DNA of 64,000 nt, taken from contig NZ_WWCU01000008.1 of NCBI RefSeq assembly GCF_009857595.1, forward strand, positions 1 through 64,000, given 5' to 3'. Of this stretch, positions 9,167-17,653 are shown piece by piece. The stretch's first letter is position 1, and each line of letters begins with the position of its first letter. The stretch comes from Pseudoduganella aquatica (GTDB taxonomy: Bacteria; Pseudomonadota; Gammaproteobacteria; Burkholderiales; Burkholderiaceae_D). The position numbers and the translations under genes are program-made. Under the pieces are notes generated by a model, which saw only the letters and a program-made list of their open reading frames with translations, did no database searches and was not told where the DNA came from.

Positions 9167-10130
9167 GGCCACCGCCGGCCCGGTCCGTGGCTACCGTCAG
9201 CATCCATAAATGGGCGTCGGCCACCACGCGGTTGAACTCGGCGGCCTCCAGCTGCACCGCCTCCAGCCGGCCCGCCACGGCGGCGAAGTCGCCGCGCTCG
9301 GCCGCTTCCAGCAGCGCCAGCAGCTCGCCCAGCTCGCCCCATTCGCCGGGCTTGCCCAGCAGCGCCTGCTGCGCCGCCTCGCTGATGGTGAGCGGCTCCA
9401 GCACCTCGGCCAGCGGCATGCCGAACAGCACGCCCAGCAGCGAAAACATGCCGACCATGAAAGCCTGCTCCTGCTGCGGCTTGCCCAGGCCGGTGCTGCG
9501 CGCCAGCAGTTCCAGCGCATGCGCGCGCACCGCCACCCGCGCCAGCAGCATGGGCGAACGGATGTCGCCCTCGCGCGCCGAGAACAGCATCAGGTTGAGC
9601 CAGCGGCGCAGTTGCTGGCGTCCCAGGATCAGGATGGCCTGCGCAAAGCTGCTCACGCGGCGGCTGCTGCCCATGCCCAGCGAATTGACCAGCTTGAGCA
9701 AATGGTAGGACAGCGTGGGATCGCGCCGCAGCAGCGCCTCGATTTCATGGGTGTCGCCGTCGTTGCTGACCAGCTGCACCAGCTGCAGCGCCAGCGCGCG
9801 CGAGGCCGCCTGCGCGCCCACCGCCTTGGCGGGCGGCGCCAGCGGCCAGTTGCCTTCGATCAGCACCACCCCGGCCGGCAGCGCGGCCTTGTCGAACACC
9901 GTGTCGGCCCGCACCATCTGGCCCGGCAGGGCCAGCCAGCCGGCCTCCAGCCAGGCCTGCGCATGCTCCAGCCCGGCCCGCACAAAACAGGGGAACTGGC
10001 CCGCCAGCGCGTGCATCTGCTCGTCCGGCAGCGCGGCGGCGCCGCCGTCCAGCACCAGCCCGGCCGGCTTGCCGTTGCGGTCGGCCAGCAGTTGCAGGAA
10101 AACGGGTGGAGTGTCGGTGATTACGGTCAT
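9159..10130 (-). CDS. HDOD-domain signalling protein (degenerate EAL-HDOD/YuxH type)
   Basis: A 323-residue protein. The HDOD domain covers about residues 100-300 (DGDTHEIEALLRRDPTLSYHLLKLVNS, then RQQLRRWLNLMLFS and VGMFSLLGVLFGMPL). The first 100 residues resemble the remnant of an EAL domain seen in the YuxH group, without catalytic motifs. HDOD proteins act in signal transduction and cyclic-di-GMP networks, and the gene overlaps a cyclic-di-GMP phosphodiesterase gene, which supports that role here. The ATG at 10130 has only a weak ribosome site (GGAACC). The domain call is good; the partner is inferred. Confidence 0.85.
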   Translation of the reverse strand: MTVITDTPPVFLQLLADRNGKPAGLVLDGGAAALPDEQMHALAGQFPCFVRAGLEHAQAWLEAGWLALPGQMVRADTVFDKAALPAGVVLIEGNWPLAPPAKAVGAQAASRALALQLVQLVSNDGDTHEIEALLRRDPTLSYHLLKLVNSLGMGSSRRVSSFAQAILILGRQQLRRWLNLMLFSAREGDIRSPMLLARVAVRAHALELLARSTGLGKPQQEQAFMVGMFSLLGVLFGMPLAEVLEPLTISEAAQQALLGKPGEWGELGELLALLEAAERGDFAAVAGRLEAVQLEAAEFNRVVADAHLWMLTVATDRAGGGHA

Positions 10131-10245
10131 GTTGTGGTTCCGGGTGTAGCGCGAGGCTGGGCCTTTAATGATTCCATCATGTTACTCCGAAAGCATTGGC
10201 ACTGGTCAACAAAGCTGCCGCTTGGACACGACGGCGGCGCAACAC

Positions 10246-11163
10246 TCAGTTCGATAAAAACCGGCACAAATGGGCGAACATGCCCGGCTGCCGCATGCGC
10301 TCTATCCACCAGCTCAGCGCCGCGCCCTCCTCGCCCGTGCGCCAGGCCAGGTAGAAGGTCTCGTCCGGCTTGGGCTCCTCCACCTCCTTCTCCACCAGGC
10401 GCCCGGCCGCGATGGCCGCGCGCGCGCACTGCTCGGGCAGGAAGCCAAAGCCCAGGCCGGCCTCCTGGTACTGGAACTTGGCGTGCATGGTGGGCACGGT
10501 CAGCGTGTCCTGCCCCAGCAGCAGGCCCACGGTGCGCGGCGCCATCTGGCGCGCCGAGTCGGCCATGACGATGGCGCGGTGGTGCTGCAGCTCGTTGCGG
10601 CCCAGCTTGCCCGTGGCCGAGGCCAGCGGATGGCTGGGCGCCACCGCGAACACGAACTTGATCGTGCCCATGGGGTGCGACACATAGCCGCCGCCGGCCG
10701 GGCCGTCGCCGGGCGCGCCCACCAGCAGATCCACCCGGCGCGCCAGCAGCGCCTCCCAGGTGCCGGACAGCGCCTCCTGCACGATGCGCAGCCGGGTCTG
10801 CTGCGCCACTTCATAGAAGGCGCGCACGTCCTGGTCGAAGGCCACGGCCGAGAACATGGAATCGATGCCCAGTGCCAGCTCGGTTTCCCAGCCGGACGCC
10901 ACGCGCCGCACGCGGTGCTCCAGGTCCAGCGCCGCCTTCAGCAGGTAGCGCCCTTCCTTGAGCAGCTCGCGGCCGGCGCGCGTCAGCTCCACGCGCGGGC
11001 CGTTGCGCTCGAACACCTGCACCCCGAGATCGTCCTCCAGTTTGCCCACGGTGTAGGAGATGGTGGACGGCACACGGTGCAATTCCTTGCCGGCGGCCGA
11101 GAAGGAACCGCGCCGGTCGATAGCGTCCACGATTTGCAAGGCTTCCAGGCTCAGTCTAAGCAT
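10246..11163 (-). CDS. LysR-family transcriptional regulator
   Basis: A 305-residue LysR protein with the N-terminal helix-turn-helix (IDRRGSFSAAGKELHRVPST then ISYTVGKLEDDLGVQVFER, residues about 15-55) and an effector domain from residue 90. The sequence resembles regulators that face pirin or small redox genes in Burkholderiales. It is divergent from the pirin gene at 11317. The 153-base gap contains an inverted repeat, GATAGGTC-N45-GACCTATC, that could be its operator. No clear Shine-Dalgarno is seen before the ATG at 11163. Confidence 0.9.
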   Translation of the reverse strand: MLRLSLEALQIVDAIDRRGSFSAAGKELHRVPSTISYTVGKLEDDLGVQVFERNGPRVELTRAGRELLKEGRYLLKAALDLEHRVRRVASGWETELALGIDSMFSAVAFDQDVRAFYEVAQQTRLRIVQEALSGTWEALLARRVDLLVGAPGDGPAGGGYVSHPMGTIKFVFAVAPSHPLASATGKLGRNELQHHRAIVMADSARQMAPRTVGLLLGQDTLTVPTMHAKFQYQEAGLGFGFLPEQCARAAIAAGRLVEKEVEEPKPDETFYLAWRTGEEGAALSWWIERMRQPGMFAHLCRFLSN

Positions 11164-11177
11164 TCGATTTTTTCGAT

Positions 11178-11238
11178 GATAGGTCCATAAATTTTCCGTT
11201 TTTTGAAACGGCTGCGCAGGCCTATACTTTGACCTATC
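11178..11238. promoter_or_regulatory. Inverted repeat in LysR-pirin intergenic region, candidate operator
   Basis: Perfect 8-base arms GATAGGTC (11178-11185) and GACCTATC (11231-11238) have centres 53 bases apart, about five helical turns, between the divergent LysR and pirin genes. This geometry fits a tetrameric LysR protein binding two half-sites on one DNA face. A related half-site, GGCCTAT, lies at 11219-11225. It is inferred from sequence symmetry only. Confidence 0.4.
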
Positions 11239-11316
11239 GATGCAGCGAATTCAAGGCTCAAGTAAGAAAACCCTTCGAATTTATCGCACATAACCTGAAA
11301 AGAAACGGAGTTCACC

Positions 11317-12018
<702 letters not shown>

Positions 12019-12071
12019 AATAGGGATAACAGGGCCTAACATATCTATAGCGTAATTTTTGCTATGATGGC

Positions 12072-12113
12072 AGGGCGCGCGCGATCCGCAGGACGGTTCG
12101 GCGCGCCCTTTTT
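12072..12113 (+). terminator. Rho-independent terminator after pirin gene
   Basis: Perfect 9-base arms AGGGCGCGC (12072-12080) and GCGCGCCCT (12101-12109) are extended inward by CGATCCG/CGGTTCG with one mismatch, and a run of five T follows. It lies 54 bases after the pirin stop and before ribA. It might also act as a leader element for ribA, but it has no FMN riboswitch consensus. Confidence 0.7.
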
Positions 12114-12154
12114 AGTTTCAAGCACCTGAATTTAAAGCAATAGAGAGTACAGCC

Positions 12155-12805
12155 ATGCAGTCCGCCGCCGAAGCACCAGTGAAAGAAGAACTCGATTACG
12201 TGACCTCCTGCGCGCTCCCCACGCCATGGGCGCAGTTCACGCTGCACGCGTTTGTCGAACACGCCACGGGCAAGGAGCACCTGGCCATGGTGCTGGGCGA
12301 CATCAGCGACGGCGCGCCCGTGCTGGCGCGCGTGCACTCCGAGTGCCTGACGGGCGACGTGCTGTTCTCGCAGCGCTGCGACTGCGGCGCCCAGCTGGAA
12401 GGCGCGCTGAAGAAAGTGGCGGCCGAAGGACGCGGCGTGGTGCTCTACCTGCGCCAGGAAGGACGCGGCATCGGCCTGATCAACAAGATGCGCGCCTACC
12501 GCCTGCAGGAAGCCGGCGCCGACACGGTGCAGGCCAACGAACAGCTCGGCTTCAAGGCCGACCAGCGCAACTACGCGCTGGTGGAGCCCATGCTCAAGCA
12601 GTTCGGCGTGCAAAGCCTGCGCCTGATGACCAACAACCCGCGTAAGATCGCCGCCATGGAAGCGCTGGGCATCCCGGTGGCCGAGCGCGTGCCGCTGCTG
12701 GTCAACCGTAACAAGTTCAACCAGAATTACCTGAATACCAAGGCCGCCAAGCTGGGCCATATGATGACCCCGCCTCCGGCGGCCGCCGAGGACGGCGAAC
12801 TGTAA
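12155..12805 (+). CDS. ribA: GTP cyclohydrolase II
   Basis: A 216-residue stand-alone RibA, catalysing the first step of riboflavin synthesis: GTP to 2,5-diamino-6-ribosylamino-pyrimidinone phosphate, with release of formate and pyrophosphate. The zinc ligands are the cysteines in HSECLTGDVLFSQRCDCGAQ (C64, C75, C77), and the signature YLRQEGRGIGLINKMRAY (about residues 98-115) is complete. The length fits the monofunctional enzyme; no RibB domain is fused. The ATG at 12155 follows a GAGAG sequence. It is cytoplasmic. The downstream protease gene starts 37 bases later and may be cotranscribed. Confidence 0.96.
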   Translation: MQSAAEAPVKEELDYVTSCALPTPWAQFTLHAFVEHATGKEHLAMVLGDISDGAPVLARVHSECLTGDVLFSQRCDCGAQLEGALKKVAAEGRGVVLYLRQEGRGIGLINKMRAYRLQEAGADTVQANEQLGFKADQRNYALVEPMLKQFGVQSLRLMTNNPRKIAAMEALGIPVAERVPLLVNRNKFNQNYLNTKAAKLGHMMTPPPAAAEDGEL

Positions 12806-12841
12806 GCGCCAACGCCCCCGTCCCCAAGTCACAAGGAATGC

Positions 12842-14260
12842 ATGAAACTTACCCGTCTTGCCACCGTATTGACCATGACTTGGGGCTGCGCCCAGGCGCT
12901 GGCGGCCCCGCCAACGGCGCCGGCGCCCTCGGCAACGTCAGTCCCGCCCACGCCCAGCATCGTCCAGCGCCCCATTCCCGGCTCGCCGCCGCAAATTCAG
13001 CCCGGCCAGCCGCCTTCCGCTGAAGCCGGCCAGCCGCTGCCGCCGCCGTCCAGCGCGGCGCAAAAACTGTACTCCTCCGCCAAGGCCGACCTGCTGCAGG
13101 TGCGCTCGCTGCTGAAAAGCGGCCGCACGCAGTCCTCGGTCGGCTCCGGCTTCCTGGTCGGTAACAGCAATCTGGTCGTCACCAACTACCACGTGGTCTC
13201 GCAGTTTGCGCTCGATCCGGACAACTACGTCGGCGAATGGGTGGACACCGGCGGCCAGCGCGGCAACGTCGAGCTGCTGGCCGTGGACGTGCTGCACGAC
13301 CTGGCCGTGGTGCGCGTAAACCGCAACGGCACCGGCGTGTTCAAGGTGCCCGAACAGCTGGCGCGCCTGAGCCAGGGCCAATACCTGTATTCGCTGGGTA
13401 ACCCGCTCGACCTCGGCTTCGCCATCTCGGAAGGCTCCTACAACGGCGTCATCACGCGCAGCTTCTACGACCAGCTGATGTTCACCGGCCCCATCAATTC
13501 CGGCATGAGCGGCGGCCCCAGCGTGACGGTGGACGGCGACATCGCCGGCGTGAACGTGTCCAAGCGCCTGGACGGCGAACTGGTGAGTTTCCTGGTGCCG
13601 GCCCGCTTCGCGCAGGAATTGCTGAAGAAAGTGCCGCAGGACAAAGCGCCGCCGCGCAACTTCACTTCGGTGGTGGTGGAGCAATTGCTGCAGCACCAGA
13701 AAGCCATGGTGGACCAGCTGCTGGCCACGCCCATGACCATGAAGCCCATGGGCCCCTATATGGTGCCGGTGCGCGAGTCCGAACAGATGCGCTGCTGGGG
13801 CCGCTCCAACGTCAAGGCCAACAAGCCCTACACGGTGGACATCACCAGCTGCTCGATGGAATCGGCCATTTTCGTGTCCGGCACCCTGCAGACCGGCGCC
13901 ATCGGCATCCGCCACCAGTTCATGCGCAGCACCGGCCTGGACCCGCTGCGTTTCGCCCAGCTCTCGAGCGCCTCTTTCCAGAATGAGAATTTCGGCGGCA
14001 ACAAGGACGCGCACCTGACCGGCCCGCAATGCACGGAAATGTTCGTCAAGAACCAGACCCTGCCGCTGCGCGCCGTGCTGTGCGTGCGCGCCTACCGCAA
14101 ATTCACCGGCCTGTACGACTTCGCGCTGCTCACCGCCAGCACCGATGAAAGCATGATGAATCTGCAAAGCCGCATGGACGCGCGCGGCGTGTCCTACGAC
14201 AACGGCATGCGCGCCACGCAGGCCTTCCTGCAGGCGCTGGCGCGGGGAGCGGTCAAATGA
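12842..14260 (+). CDS. Exported trypsin-like serine protease with Pro-rich linker
   Basis: A 472-residue protein with a signal peptide (cleavage near residue 22, AQALAA), a proline- and alanine-rich stretch (23-70) and an S1C/trypsin-like domain. The catalytic triad is visible as H117 in VVTNYHVVS, D153 in LHDLAVVRV and S223 in GMSGGPSV. There is no PDZ domain of the DegP kind; instead about 220 extra C-terminal residues of unrecognised fold contain four or more cysteines. It probably acts in the periplasm. Its last codons overlap the FHA gene start as ATGA, so the two are translated together. Confidence 0.87.
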   Translation: MKLTRLATVLTMTWGCAQALAAPPTAPAPSATSVPPTPSIVQRPIPGSPPQIQPGQPPSAEAGQPLPPPSSAAQKLYSSAKADLLQVRSLLKSGRTQSSVGSGFLVGNSNLVVTNYHVVSQFALDPDNYVGEWVDTGGQRGNVELLAVDVLHDLAVVRVNRNGTGVFKVPEQLARLSQGQYLYSLGNPLDLGFAISEGSYNGVITRSFYDQLMFTGPINSGMSGGPSVTVDGDIAGVNVSKRLDGELVSFLVPARFAQELLKKVPQDKAPPRNFTSVVVEQLLQHQKAMVDQLLATPMTMKPMGPYMVPVRESEQMRCWGRSNVKANKPYTVDITSCSMESAIFVSGTLQTGAIGIRHQFMRSTGLDPLRFAQLSSASFQNENFGGNKDAHLTGPQCTEMFVKNQTLPLRAVLCVRAYRKFTGLYDFALLTASTDESMMNLQSRMDARGVSYDNGMRATQAFLQALARGAVK

Positions 14261-15240
14261 CGCCACCCTATTTCATCGAAGTGCTGGCCGCCAACGGCGA
14301 CGTGCTGCAGCGGCAGCGCATCGAGCACCTGCCCATCCACATCGGCCGGGGCTACGGCAACGACTTCATCCTGGACGACGCCCACACCGCCGAACGCCAC
14401 GCCGTGGTGGAAGCGGACGACAACGGCCATCTGGTGCTGCACGACCTGGGCACGCACAACGGCGTGATCCATCTCGGCAAGCGCCAGCTCAGCGTGCCGC
14501 TCAGCGGCACCACCGTGGTGCGCCTGGGCCACACCCGCCTGCGCGTGCGCGACGCCAATTTCCCCGTGCCGCCGGAAGTGGCGGACACCACCATGCACGC
14601 CTGGGAGGGCGGCGCTCCGGCGCTGGCCGGCCTGGCGCTGATCGCGCTGTTCATCGGCGCCGAGGCCGCGCTGGTGGATGCGGAGACGCAATCCTTCCAG
14701 ACCATCCGTTATCTGCTTGTCATTGCATCCGGCCTGGCCGGCGGGCTGGTGTGGAGCGGCCTGTGGGCGCTGGCCAACCGCCTGTTTGGCGGCCACGCCC
14801 GCATGGGGCGGCATCTGTTCATCCTCGGCTCCGGCCTGGTGATGGCGGGCGCGTGGCGCGTGCTGAGCAATGTGCTGGCCTATGCGTGGTCGCTGGAGTG
14901 GCTCACCCGCTACGGCAATCTTGTCACCTTGGCCATCGTCTGCGGCGTGATCTTCTTCCACATGCGCACCATCAAGCCGCGCAATCCGAAGACGCTGATG
15001 AAGGGCTGCATGGTGCTGATGGCCCTGGGCTCAGGTTTGATACTGGCAAGCAATATGCAGAATTCCGGCCGGCTGGCGGACGAGCTCTACATGTCCGTGC
15101 TGCTGCCGCCGGTGGTGCGCCAGAGCCCGGACCATCCGGTAAGCGACTTCATGGCCGAAGCCGCCAAACTGAAAACCCAGGCCGACGCCGCCCGCGCGCG
15201 CGCCGGCAAATCCGAGCCGGACGACGACGACCAGGATTAA
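14257..15240 (+). CDS. FHA-domain integral membrane protein
   Basis: A 327-residue protein. An N-terminal FHA domain (about residues 5-95) shows IGRGYGNDFILDD (G30, R31), ERH (H48) and DLGTHNGV (N68, G69). The serine three residues before the His, which contacts phosphate in most FHA domains, is alanine here (TAERH). About five hydrophobic helices follow (about residues 127-275), then a charged tail ending DDDDQD. FHA domains bind phosphothreonine peptides, but no kinase gene is next to it. It is coupled to the exported protease gene by a 4-base overlap, so the pair probably forms one membrane-associated unit. Function unknown. Confidence 0.82.
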   Translation: MTPPYFIEVLAANGDVLQRQRIEHLPIHIGRGYGNDFILDDAHTAERHAVVEADDNGHLVLHDLGTHNGVIHLGKRQLSVPLSGTTVVRLGHTRLRVRDANFPVPPEVADTTMHAWEGGAPALAGLALIALFIGAEAALVDAETQSFQTIRYLLVIASGLAGGLVWSGLWALANRLFGGHARMGRHLFILGSGLVMAGAWRVLSNVLAYAWSLEWLTRYGNLVTLAIVCGVIFFHMRTIKPRNPKTLMKGCMVLMALGSGLILASNMQNSGRLADELYMSVLLPPVVRQSPDHPVSDFMAEAAKLKTQADAARARAGKSEPDDDDQD

Positions 15241-15264
15241 AAAGGCAGGCTCACACCTCACACC

Positions 15265-15294
15265 GTAGGGCGGGTTAGCGCAGCGTAACCCGCC
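15265..15294. repeat. REP-like palindrome, copy 1
   Basis: GTAGGGCGGGTTA and TAACCCGCC frame a short GCGCAGCG centre, giving 9-base palindromic arms. It is a single copy placed between the convergent FHA and VOC genes. It belongs to the same family as the copies near 39.2 kb and 51.0 kb. Confidence 0.8.
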
Positions 15295-15302
15295 ATGCCG
15301 GC

Positions 15303-15710
15303 TCAATCCCAGGCCGGCCCTTTTAATTCCACAGTATTACCTTCCGGGTCGTCGACATAAATCGATGGCCCCTCTCCTTCCGCGCCATAACGCGATTCCG
15401 CAGGCCCGGCGACAATACCCGCCGCAGCCAGCTCGGCCAAAATAGCCGCCTCGTCAAAATCCTCCACCCGGAAACAGAAATGGTCCATATTGCGGCCTTC
15501 CTTGCCGGGCGCCGCACCGCCCATTTTCCCGAGTTTGCCGTCCACCGGCACCAGATCCACCAATGAGCTGCCTGCGCGCAATTGAATCAGCCCGATTGCC
15601 TCCTGCCGCTTTTCAATAGTGCATCCCAGCACCCCGGTATAAAACTGGACCATCTTATCCAGATCCACTACCCGCAGCACGATATGGTCAATTTCCCGCA
15701 GTTTAATCAT
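15303..15710 (-). CDS. VOC-superfamily (glyoxalase/dioxygenase fold) protein
   Basis: A 135-residue single VOC module with the two beta-alpha-beta-beta-beta repeats: EIDHIVLRVVDLDKMVQFYT at the N-terminus and NMDHFCFRVEDF in the middle, ending IYVDDPEGNTVELKGP. Metal-ligand candidates are the His of IDHIV, the His of MDHFCF and the Glu of NTVEL. Members include glyoxalase I, fosfomycin-resistance and ring-cleaving enzymes; the substrate is not readable. A strong AGGAGG precedes the ATG at 15710. It starts 9 bases after the gene at 15720-16022, so the two form an operon. Confidence 0.9.
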   Translation of the reverse strand: MIKLREIDHIVLRVVDLDKMVQFYTGVLGCTIEKRQEAIGLIQLRAGSSLVDLVPVDGKLGKMGGAAPGKEGRNMDHFCFRVEDFDEAAILAELAAAGIVAGPAESRYGAEGEGPSIYVDDPEGNTVELKGPAWD

Positions 15711-15719
15711 TACGCCTCC

Positions 15720-16022
15720 TTAAATACGGCCACGAATGAACTTGCCGAGGAAAGTATCGCATTCCTTCGGGGTCAATACTTTCACCGGATCGCCATGATA
15801 AACGTAAAGAAACGGCGTCCCCCCCAAACGATCGGTTAATTTAGCCGATACCAGGAATTGCGTTCCCAAGGGATAAGTTTCCGTATCACTCATGCTGCGC
15901 GCGCAATGCACCAGCAGGGAATTGGAATAAGCCTGTCCCGGCACGGGGCAAATCTTCACCTGCCCATCCCGCCAGCAAGACTCCACCGCCACATCCCGAT
16001 AAGCATAAACATCGCGCGCCAT
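15720..16022 (-). CDS. Conserved small protein of unknown function
   Basis: A 100-residue soluble protein I do not recognise. It contains four cysteines (SCWRDGQVKICP; HCARS; PKECDTF) and ends with a basic KFIRGRI. No signal peptide or membrane segment is seen. The ATG at 16022 is preceded by AGGAG with a five-base spacer, better than the GTG two codons upstream. It is the first gene of a two-gene operon with the VOC protein. Reading length and codon use look normal for a real gene. Confidence 0.72.
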   Translation of the reverse strand: MARDVYAYRDVAVESCWRDGQVKICPVPGQAYSNSLLVHCARSMSDTETYPLGTQFLVSAKLTDRLGGTPFLYVYHGDPVKVLTPKECDTFLGKFIRGRI

Positions 16023-16213
16023 TGCCACTCCTCATTGAAAACCAATCCTCATTATACCCACGCCAAGGCGCAGCAGCCACGATCATGCCTTTTCCCGGCA
16101 TGAACAAGCTAATAATTAGCATACCAAGCCCGTGACGATGAGCGAACTCAAGGCGAGAGTATGCGATTCACATCAAGATGCTATAACTTGCACTGGATTG
16201 GGGAGCCGCTAAA

Positions 16214-16407
16214 ATGAAGACAGAGCGCCTCACCTGGGATGAATCCAAACGGCCGAGCAATATGCGCAAGCCTGTTTCTGTCATTTATACGGAGAATGAA
16301 AATGAAATCAGAATTATCTCGCTCCGAAAAACAACTCGATCCGAAGAAAAAATCCTCACCCGAGATCTCCCTGACTGAATGGGAGCGCTTAGAAGATACG
16401 TCCTAAC
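16214..16407 (+). pseudogene. BrnT-like toxin remnant with internal deletion
   Basis: Frame 16214-16378 encodes 54 residues. Its start (LTWDESKRPSN) matches the BrnT N-terminus (WDExKRxSNxxKHG), and its later part (YTENENEIRIISLRKTTRSE) matches the BrnT C-terminal core (EIRIISxRKAT+RE). The middle third of the roughly 90-residue toxin, with the KHG motif and central strands, is gone. An overlapping frame from 16297 to 16407 gives 36 residues ending ISLTEWERLEDTS, which might be the remains of an antitoxin start. The stretch is A/T-richer than its neighbours, which suggests horizontal acquisition followed by decay. Confidence 0.6.
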
Positions 16408-16417
16408 AAATAGATTA

Positions 16418-16909
16418 TCAAGCCAAAATAAGCAGCGCAACTGCATCCGCATTAATTCCTTCTTCGCGGCCGAGATAACCCATCTTTTCGTTGGTCTTGG
16501 CTTTGATATTCACCTGGCCAACTGCCACGCCCAAATCCTCAGCAATATTCGCGACCATCGCGGGGATATGCGGCGCCATTTTAGGGCGCTGGGCGATAAT
16601 CGTGGCGTCGATGTTGCCAATGTCATAGCCGGTGGCTTTAACGCGTTTCGCGGCTTCGCGCAGCAATGCCCGTGAATCCGCGCCCTTGAATTCAGGGTCA
16701 GTATCCGGGAAATGCTTGCCGATATCGCCCAGCGCGGCGGCGCCCAATATTGCGTCGGTAATAGCGTGCAGCAAGGCATCCGCGTCGGAATGGCCCAGCA
16801 GGCCGAGATGATGGGGAATATCCACCCCGCCCAAGATCAGTTTGCGGCCTTCCACCAGGCGGTGGCAGTCATAACCCTGGCCAATTCGGAATGGGAGTTG
16901 CACGGTCAT
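16418..16909 (-). CDS. ispF: 2-C-methyl-D-erythritol 2,4-cyclodiphosphate synthase
   Basis: A 163-residue MEP-pathway enzyme that converts CDP-methylerythritol 2-phosphate to the cyclodiphosphate and CMP; it is a homotrimer in the cytoplasm. The zinc ligands are D14 and H16 in GQGYDCHRL and H48 in [11 protein letters not shown]. The signature [19 protein letters not shown] is complete, and the C-terminal [13 protein letters not shown] fits the family. Its start overlaps the ispD stop by 4 bases (ATGA), the usual ispDF coupling. Confidence 0.97.
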   Translation of the reverse strand: MTVQLPFRIGQGYDCHRLVEGRKLILGGVDIPHHLGLLGHSDADALLHAITDAILGAAALGDIGKHFPDTDPEFKGADSRALLREAAKRVKATGYDIGNIDATIIAQRPKMAPHIPAMVANIAEDLGVAVGQVNIKAKTNEKMGYLGREEGINADAVALLILA

Positions 16910-17643
16910 TTTTCTTCCTTTTCTGGATGCGCCAGATACATTTCGGCGATGCGTATGTCGCTGGGTAAAGTAACTTTCAGGTTGCGCGGATGGCCTTCCA
17001 CCAACTGCGGCGATAGGCCCAGCAGCTCGACGGCGCTGGCGTCGTCGGTGATCGCGCTGGGGTCGGCGGCACTCGACAGGGCGCGCAGCAGCAGTTCATA
17101 GCTGAACATTTGCGGCGTCTGCGCCAGCCACATGCCGTCGCGCGGGATGGTGGCGGTGGCGCCGGAACGGGTGGTTTTAACGGTGTCCACCACGGGCAAG
17201 GCCAGCAGGCCGCCGGCGGGATTGCCGCCCGCTTCCGTGATCAGTTTGGCAATTAATCCCGGCGTCAGGCCGGGGCGCGCAGCGTCGTGGACCAAGACCA
17301 GATCGGCGGCCCCAATACGCTCACCGGCGGCGCGCAGACCGTTCAGAATGCTGTCCATGCGCGTTGCGCCGCCGCAGCGCAGCACGGTGACGCGCGCCTC
17401 GCCGGCGGCAAGGACACTGGCGCCCTCACCCGCCTCCGGCAGCACGCCGGCGATATAGCCGTCCGCCTCGCTCACGACCACGAAGACATGCGCAATCAGC
17501 GGGCTGGCCAGGAAGGCGTCCACCGTCAGGCGCAGCATCGGTTTCCCGTTGATGGGCAGATACTGCTTGGGACTGGCCGCCGCCATGCGGGCGCCGACGC
17601 CCGCCGCCGGGATCAGCGCGAAATACTGTATTTGTTCTGTCAT
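16906..17643 (-). CDS. ispD: 2-C-methyl-D-erythritol 4-phosphate cytidylyltransferase
   Basis: A 245-residue enzyme joining CTP and methylerythritol phosphate in isoprenoid synthesis. The N-terminal nucleotide loop [20 protein letters not shown] is typical, and the middle has [13 protein letters not shown] and VVDTVKTT with the substrate-binding residues. The length is near the family norm. It overlaps ispF by 4 bases downstream. The preceding gene (17654-18373) ends 10 bases upstream of its start, so ispDF probably sits at the end of a longer transcript that also contains the periplasmic protein and possibly the NUDIX gene. Confidence 0.97.
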   Translation of the reverse strand: MTEQIQYFALIPAAGVGARMAAASPKQYLPINGKPMLRLTVDAFLASPLIAHVFVVVSEADGYIAGVLPEAGEGASVLAAGEARVTVLRCGGATRMDSILNGLRAAGERIGAADLVLVHDAARPGLTPGLIAKLITEAGGNPAGGLLALPVVDTVKTTRSGATATIPRDGMWLAQTPQMFSYELLLRALSSAADPSAITDDASAVELLGLSPQLVEGHPRNLKVTLPSDIRIAEMYLAHPEKEEK

Positions 17644-17653
17644 TCTGCTCTCA

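Noticed and set aside
12021..12034. TAGGGATAACAGGG, equal to the first 14 of 18 bases of the I-SceI homing endonuclease site
   Set aside because: The last four bases differ, and there is no intron, endonuclease gene or vector sequence nearby. Taken as chance.
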